Below, piece after piece: positions 6,461 through 9,302 of a stretch of 9,302 nucleotides of DNA (within the stretch, counting starts at the first letter, position 1; each line of letters opens with the position of its first letter). Under the pieces are notes generated by a model. It had not been told where the DNA came from, searched no databases, and was given only the letters and a program-made list of their open reading frames with translations. The stretch comes from JAQUVS01 sp964389735 (lineage in GTDB: Bacteria; Bacillota_I; Bacilli_A; RF39; UBA660): contig CAYMEJ010000034.1 of NCBI GenBank assembly GCA_964389735.1, positions 1 through 9,302 on the forward strand. The letters run 5' to 3'. Both the position numbers and the translations under genes were made by a program.

Positions 6461-6759
6461 TCTATATTAGAAAGTTTTATAATTAAATCCATATTATCAT
6501 CATTTGCCATAATATTTTTATGTATATCTCCACAACTAGAACACCTATATATAATTTTAAATGAATCTTTATATTTTTCTATTCCAATTGGTTCAAGTAA
6601 CCCTTTACAAGTATTTGCTCTATCACCAGGCATTATATCCAAGTGCTTAGAATATAAACAATATGGACAATGATCTCTAGCAGTATAACCTAAAGGAGAT
6701 ATTTCCATACCACAATTTTCACATATAAATGATTCATCTATCATATTAAATTTCTTCAT
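6454..6759 (-). CDS. RNHCP-domain zinc-finger protein
   Basis: A 101-residue protein that matches the small RNHCP family, named after its Arg-Asn-His-Cys-Pro motif; here it reads R28-D-H-C-P32. Paired cysteines C13/C16, C31/C34 and C73/C76 look like zinc ligands. Other family features are CLYSKHLD (34-41), PGDR (44-47), C51-K-G and a closing ANDD (85-88). The biochemical role of the family is not established, as far as I know. The protein should be cytoplasmic, with no signal peptide or membrane helix. The start is supported by AGGTG on the minus strand (complement of 6764-6768). It is divergent from scpA and convergent with spoVAE, so it is its own transcription unit and sits reversed inside an otherwise plus-strand block. 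Confidence 0.88.
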   Translation of the reverse strand: MKKFNMIDESFICENCGMEISPLGYTARDHCPYCLYSKHLDIMPGDRANTCKGLLEPIGIEKYKDSFKIIYRCSSCGDIHKNIMANDDNMDLIIKLSNIEK

Positions 6760-6808
6760 AATACACCTCGTTTTACCTATTAAAAGTGTACCATAAAATT
6801 AAGGAATA

Positions 6809-6817
6809 TGATATAAT
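6809..6817 (+). promoter_or_regulatory. Extended -10 SigA promoter of scpAB
   Basis: TGATATAAT gives a perfect TATAAT at 6812-6817 with the TGn extension. The -35 position, 17 bases upstream (TACCAT), is poor, as expected for an extended -10 promoter. The start would lie near 6824, about 27 bases before scpA, with a weak ribosome binding site AGGAG at 6839-6843. Confidence 0.65.
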
Positions 6818-6850
6818 TAAATTAGTCTAAAAGTATGTAGGAGTGTTAAT

Positions 6851-7564
6851 ATGGATTATGAAATAAAGATAGATTCTTTTGAAGGACCATTAGATTTATT
6901 ACTTCATTTAATAAAAGAATCAAAAGTAGATATATTAGATATTAAAATAGTTGATATAACTAACCAATATCTAGAATACATAAGAAAAATGCAAGATTTA
7001 AATTTAAATGTTGCAAGTGAATATTTAGTAATGGCATCAGAACTTTTAGAAATGAAATCTAAATTATTACTTCCTAGACATGAAGAAGAATCAGAAGAAG
7101 AAGAAATTGATCCAAAAGAAGCACTTATTCAAAGATTAATTGAATATCAAAAATATAAAGACATAACGAAGAATTTTAAAGAATTAGAAGAAATAAGAAA
7201 AGAAATATATACTAAAGTTCCAGATAATTTAAATGAATATGCTGAAGAAGGTATAGAAGTAGCAACAGATGTAACTTTAGATGATTTAGTAAATGCATTC
7301 CAAAAGTTTTTAGAAAGACAAAAACTAAATCAACCATTACATACTAAAGTAACAACAAAGGAAATAACAGTAGAAGAAAGAAGAAAAAGTATTAAATCAA
7401 TATTAAAAACAAAAAAGAAAGTTAATTTTACAGAATTATTTGATGTAGTAACAAAAGAGTATATTGTAGTAACTTTTCTAGCAATACTTGAAATGGCCAG
7501 AAAAAATGAATTGTTCATAGTTCAAGATAATAATTTTGATGAAATATTTTGCGAGGTGAGATAA
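6851..7564 (+). CDS. scpA: Segregation and condensation protein A (ScpA kleisin)
   Basis: A 237-residue kleisin. The diagnostic N-terminus contains IDSFEGPLDLLLHLI (about 7-21), then VDILDIKIVDITNQYLEY and a helix VASEYLVMASELLEMKSKLLL (about 54-74). In the family this part binds the SMC neck. An acidic Glu-rich stretch lies at about 77-87, followed by the linker that binds ScpB and a C-terminal winged helix (about 170-237) that binds the SMC head. Together with SMC and ScpB it compacts and separates replicated chromosomes in the cytoplasm. Length is normal (Bacillus ScpA is 251). The TAA stop overlaps the scpB start by one base, so the two are coupled. SMC itself is not in the window. Confidence 0.97.
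   Translation: MDYEIKIDSFEGPLDLLLHLIKESKVDILDIKIVDITNQYLEYIRKMQDLNLNVASEYLVMASELLEMKSKLLLPRHEEESEEEEIDPKEALIQRLIEYQKYKDITKNFKELEEIRKEIYTKVPDNLNEYAEEGIEVATDVTLDDLVNAFQKFLERQKLNQPLHTKVTTKEITVEERRKSIKSILKTKKKVNFTELFDVVTKEYIVVTFLAILEMARKNELFIVQDNNFDEIFCEVR
7553..7559 (+). promoter_or_regulatory. Ribosome binding site that sets the scpB start
   Basis: GAGGTGA ends four bases before the ATG at 7564. A TTG at 7549 in the same frame lies upstream of and partly within this site and so cannot be served by it. The start is therefore 7564. Confidence 0.8.
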
Positions 7565-8151
7565 TGAACTTAGAAGCAGTATTAGAAGGAATCTTATTTG
7601 TAGTAGGGGATGATGGATTAACTCTTGAACAAATGGTAGATGTAATGGAATTAGATAGTGAAGAACAAGCTAAAGAAATAATAAGTAATCTAAGAGAAAA
7701 ATATGAGCAAGAAGATAGAGGAATAAGAATTAATTTCTTAGGTAATACATTTAAATTAACAACAAAAAAAGAACATAAAGAATATTATCAAAGACTAATA
7801 GAAAATCCAACAACAAACGCTTTATCTCAATCAGCATTAGAAACATTAGCAATAATTGCTTACAACGAACCAATAACTCGTGTAACAGTTGATGAGATAA
7901 GAGGAGTACAATCAGCTCAAATGATAAGAAAATTAGTAGCAAAAGGTTTTGTTAAAGAAATAGGTAGAAGTGATGTAGCAGGAAGACCAATATTATATAA
8001 AACAACAAGTGAATTCTTAGACTATTTTGGATTAGCAACAAAAGATGATTTACCTAAATTTGAACAAATAATTGAACCAACTGAATTTATAGATGAAGAT
8101 GTTGATTTATATAATTCAAAATATAAAGAAGAAGTTGAAGAAGTAAAATAA
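7564..8151 (+). CDS. scpB: Segregation and condensation protein B (ScpB)
   Basis: A 195-residue protein from the ATG at 7564, made of two winged-helix domains as in the ScpB family (197 residues in Bacillus). The first covers about residues 1-80 (LEAVLEGILFVVGDDGLTL at the start). The second covers about 90-165 and has the hallmark motifs ALETLAIIAYNEPITR, VDEIRGVQS (about 107-115) and AGRPILYKTT-EFLDYFGL (139-157). The tail is short and acidic. ScpB dimerises and binds the central part of ScpA to form the SMC-ScpAB condensin complex. The start codon overlaps the scpA stop (TAATG). Its stop codon runs directly into a terminator, so scpAB is a two-gene operon. Confidence 0.97.
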   Translation: MNLEAVLEGILFVVGDDGLTLEQMVDVMELDSEEQAKEIISNLREKYEQEDRGIRINFLGNTFKLTTKKEHKEYYQRLIENPTTNALSQSALETLAIIAYNEPITRVTVDEIRGVQSAQMIRKLVAKGFVKEIGRSDVAGRPILYKTTSEFLDYFGLATKDDLPKFEQIIEPTEFIDEDVDLYNSKYKEEVEEVK

Positions 8152-8178
8152 AAAAGTAAAATCATTTTACTTTTTTTT
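8151..8178 (+). terminator. Rho-independent terminator after scpB
   Basis: AAAAAGTAAAA (8151-8161) pairs with TTTTACTTTTT (8165-8175) around a TCA loop, giving an 11-bp stem with one G-C pair, followed by more T to 8178. The last base of the scpB TAA is the first base of the stem. Confidence 0.75.
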
Positions 8179-8235
8179 ATGAATATGATATATTTGTATT
8201 AATAATAGAAGACTATAAAAGAGAGGTTGTTGATT

Positions 8236-8733
8236 ATGAAGTTAAAGGATAAGAAAAAAGAGAGCAGTATTAATAACGATAAGATAGTATTAGGAGCATT
8301 TATATTAGCATACATTGTAGATTTTGTATTTTTAGTAGTTCGTTTTATTGATAAAAAAGATTTATATTTTTGTTCAACTGAAATAGGATTATTATTAATT
8401 ATAACAATAATATTATCTGTATTTATGATGTTAACAAAAGAAGATAAGAATGCAAAAACAGTATTTGGTCAAAAAATAACAAAATCAACAAAGAAAAGTA
8501 AGAGAGTATTACATTATTTATTTGAATCATTATATTTTTCAATGATACTAACAACAATAATAGCAATATTAATAGTATCAAACAAATTATTTATTGATTT
8601 TTATGGTATTATGGAAAATAATGTTATATTATCAATCATATTAACATTATTAGGAATATTTATTGGATTATCAATTATCGTATTCTTAATTGAATATTTT
8701 GTAAGAGAAAAAATGTTAAACAAAAAAAACTAG
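8236..8733 (+). CDS. Four-helix membrane protein of unknown function
   Basis: I do not recognise this 165-residue protein. The ATG at 8236 is preferred over TTG codons at 8227 and 8230, because GAGAGG (8221-8226) lies 9 bases before it and adjoins or nearly adjoins the TTGs. The N-terminus is strongly basic and charged (residues 2-16). Four likely membrane helices follow at about 17-38, 48-66, 95-117 and 128-152, with a basic loop (about 67-93, Lys-rich) between helices 2 and 3. By the positive-inside rule both ends and the middle loop face the cytoplasm. There is no signal peptide, cysteine cluster or catalytic motif. The gene follows the scpB terminator and is likely transcribed alone; no convincing promoter could be chosen in the AT-rich leader. 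Its TAG stop lies inside a terminator stem shared with the convergent gene. Confidence 0.75.
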   Translation: MKLKDKKKESSINNDKIVLGAFILAYIVDFVFLVVRFIDKKDLYFCSTEIGLLLIITIILSVFMMLTKEDKNAKTVFGQKITKSTKKSKRVLHYLFESLYFSMILTTIIAILIVSNKLFIDFYGIMENNVILSIILTLLGIFIGLSIIVFLIEYFVREKMLNKKN

Positions 8734-8749
8734 ATTATCTAGTTTTTTT
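8723..8749. terminator. Shared bidirectional terminator holding both convergent stop codons
   Basis: A perfect 12-bp stem, AAAAAAACTAGA (8723-8734) with TCTAGTTTTTTT (8738-8749), around the loop TTA (8735-8737). The plus-strand gene's TAG stop (8731-8733) is in the stem and the minus-strand gene's TAA stop is the loop itself. The symmetrical A and T runs make it work equally in both directions. Confidence 0.85.
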
Positions 8750-9217
8750 ATTTTTATCTAAAAATAAATATACTGCTTTTCCTTTATCTAATTCCATATC
8801 AGTATCTTCTAAACCAACATATTCAGAAAAAGGTGTAACATTAATATCATAAGGTCTTCTTTTAAAATTATCATTTTCATCTGCACAGAAATTCAATCTA
8901 CTATAACCATCATCATGTGAATTTTCACAAGTTAATACTTCTTGACCAGTTAATATATCACTATATACTACTTTAGGTTTCATAATTTCACTAGTTCTTG
9001 TATTACTTGATTTAAAATGTATTTCTCCATACAAATCAGTAGAAGAAAATATTTGTTTTACAATATTAGTAAGAATAGGTTCTTTCTTTACTTCTAATTT
9101 AGGCATAACTTCAGATCTAACTAAAATTTGTTTGTTATTACCTATATTTTTAAGATAGCCAAATTCACTGATTAATTGATCAGCAACATATAAATTTTTT
9201 ACGGAATATTTATCCAT
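8735..9217 (-). CDS. Hypothetical soluble protein
   Basis: I do not recognise this protein. From the ATG at 9217 it has 160 residues. An earlier in-frame ATG at 9259 would overlap the likely promoter, and GGGGG (complement of 9226-9230) sits 8 bases before the 9217 start, so the shorter form is preferred. No signal peptide or membrane helix is visible. The protein is mixed alpha/beta and polar, with two well-separated cysteines (CENSHDDG and FCADEND regions), an RRPYDINVTPF segment near 127-137 and a C-terminus ending in basic residues (KNKKTR). It is convergent with the four-helix membrane protein, with a single base between the two stop codons. Cytoplasmic location is inferred. Its own promoter can be seen upstream, so it is probably expressed under housekeeping control. 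Confidence 0.7.
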   Translation of the reverse strand: MDKYSVKNLYVADQLISEFGYLKNIGNNKQILVRSEVMPKLEVKKEPILTNIVKQIFSSTDLYGEIHFKSSNTRTSEIMKPKVVYSDILTGQEVLTCENSHDDGYSRLNFCADENDNFKRRPYDINVTPFSEYVGLEDTDMELDKGKAVYLFLDKNKKTR

Positions 9218-9225
9218 AATTAGTT

Positions 9226-9230
9226 CCCCC
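9226..9230 (-). promoter_or_regulatory. Ribosome binding site of the minus-strand hypothetical gene
   Basis: On the minus strand this reads AAGGGGGAACTAATT before ATG. It is unusual for the window in being a pure G run, and it supports the start at 9217 rather than 9259. Confidence 0.6.
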
Positions 9231-9247
9231 TTAACAATATGTGCAGT

Positions 9248-9276
9248 ATTATACCACAAAATTTAAAAAAAGTAAA
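9248..9276 (-). promoter_or_regulatory. SigA-type promoter of the minus-strand hypothetical gene
   Basis: On the minus strand, -35 TTTACT (complement of 9271-9276, four of six consensus bases), a 17-base spacer, and a perfect -10 TATAAT (complement of 9248-9253) carrying a TGG extension. The transcript would start near 9241, giving a leader of about 24 bases before the ATG at 9217. Confidence 0.7.
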
Positions 9277-9302
9277 TATCTATTATAAAGTCAATGCTTG
9301 TA

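Noticed and set aside
8227..8235. TTG start codons for the four-helix membrane protein
   Set aside because: The ribosome binding site GAGAGG ends at 8226, so 8227 has no spacing and 8230 too little; ATG at 8236 is well spaced.
9218..9259. ATG at 9259 as start of the minus-strand hypothetical protein
   Set aside because: It overlaps the -10 region and lies upstream of the predicted transcription start; a good ribosome binding site precedes the ATG at 9217.
1..9302. Mycoplasma-type code with TGA as Trp
   Set aside because: Trp is encoded by TGG and TGA acts as a genuine stop at 3501-3503 and 6088-6090, where the proteins end as expected.
1..9302. CRISPR arrays, insertion sequences, tRNA or other structured RNA genes
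   Set aside because: No regularly spaced repeats, transposase motifs, terminal inverted repeats or cloverleaf-like segments were seen; intergenic gaps are short and explained by promoters and terminators.

Overview
The window is about 9.3 kb of very AT-rich bacterial chromosome. It has strong AGGAGG/GAGGTG ribosome binding sites, near-exclusive use of A/T-ending codons and short intergenic gaps. Trp is written TGG and TGA is used as a real stop (ends of the exported-protein gene and spoVAD), so this is the standard bacterial code and not the Mycoplasma code. Gene content (spoIIA remnant, spoVA, scpAB, BceAB-type transporter) points to a low-GC, endospore-capable Firmicute. A reduced Bacilli/Erysipelotrichia-like gut lineage fits best, but this placement is inference.

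Layout. (1) 1-2326: the end of a BceA-type ABC ATPase and the complete BceB-type permease, a peptide-antibiotic sensing/resistance transporter, closed by a hairpin on the stop codon. (2) 2391-3503: an unrecognised exported protein with a signal peptide and a CGQC motif. (3) 3581-4589: a STAS-domain SpoIIAA-like gene followed directly by a SigF/SigG-type sporulation sigma factor, ended by a terminator that contains the stop codon. The anti-sigma kinase gene spoIIAB that normally lies between them is absent. (4) 4653-6437: spoVAC-spoVAD-spoVAE, a tightly coupled operon for dipicolinic acid movement in spores, preceded by a plausible forespore-type (SigG-like) promoter. (5) 6454-6759, minus strand: a small zinc-finger RNHCP-family protein, convergent with spoVAE. 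(6) 6851-8151: scpA-scpB, the kleisin and winged-helix partners of SMC, from an extended -10 promoter. (7) 8236-8733 plus and 8735-9217 minus: an unrecognised four-helix membrane protein and an unrecognised soluble protein, convergent with one base between them and sharing one bidirectional terminator.

The order spoIIA, spoVA, scpAB is the Bacillus subtilis order with most intervening genes removed, so the block looks vertically inherited and compacted. The most interesting signal is the stripped-down spoIIA operon. The kinase/anti-sigma gene is missing. At the same time the STAS protein has E-E-Q-G where SpoIIAA has D-S-S-G, so the phosphorylatable serine is gone. The sigma factor is also short at its N-terminus. 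Together these suggest that the classic SpoIIAB/SpoIIAA partner switch has been lost or rewired here. Whether a spoIIAB exists elsewhere in the genome cannot be seen from this window. No stretch over 300 bases lacks a gene, and no tRNA, rRNA, CRISPR array or mobile element was seen.
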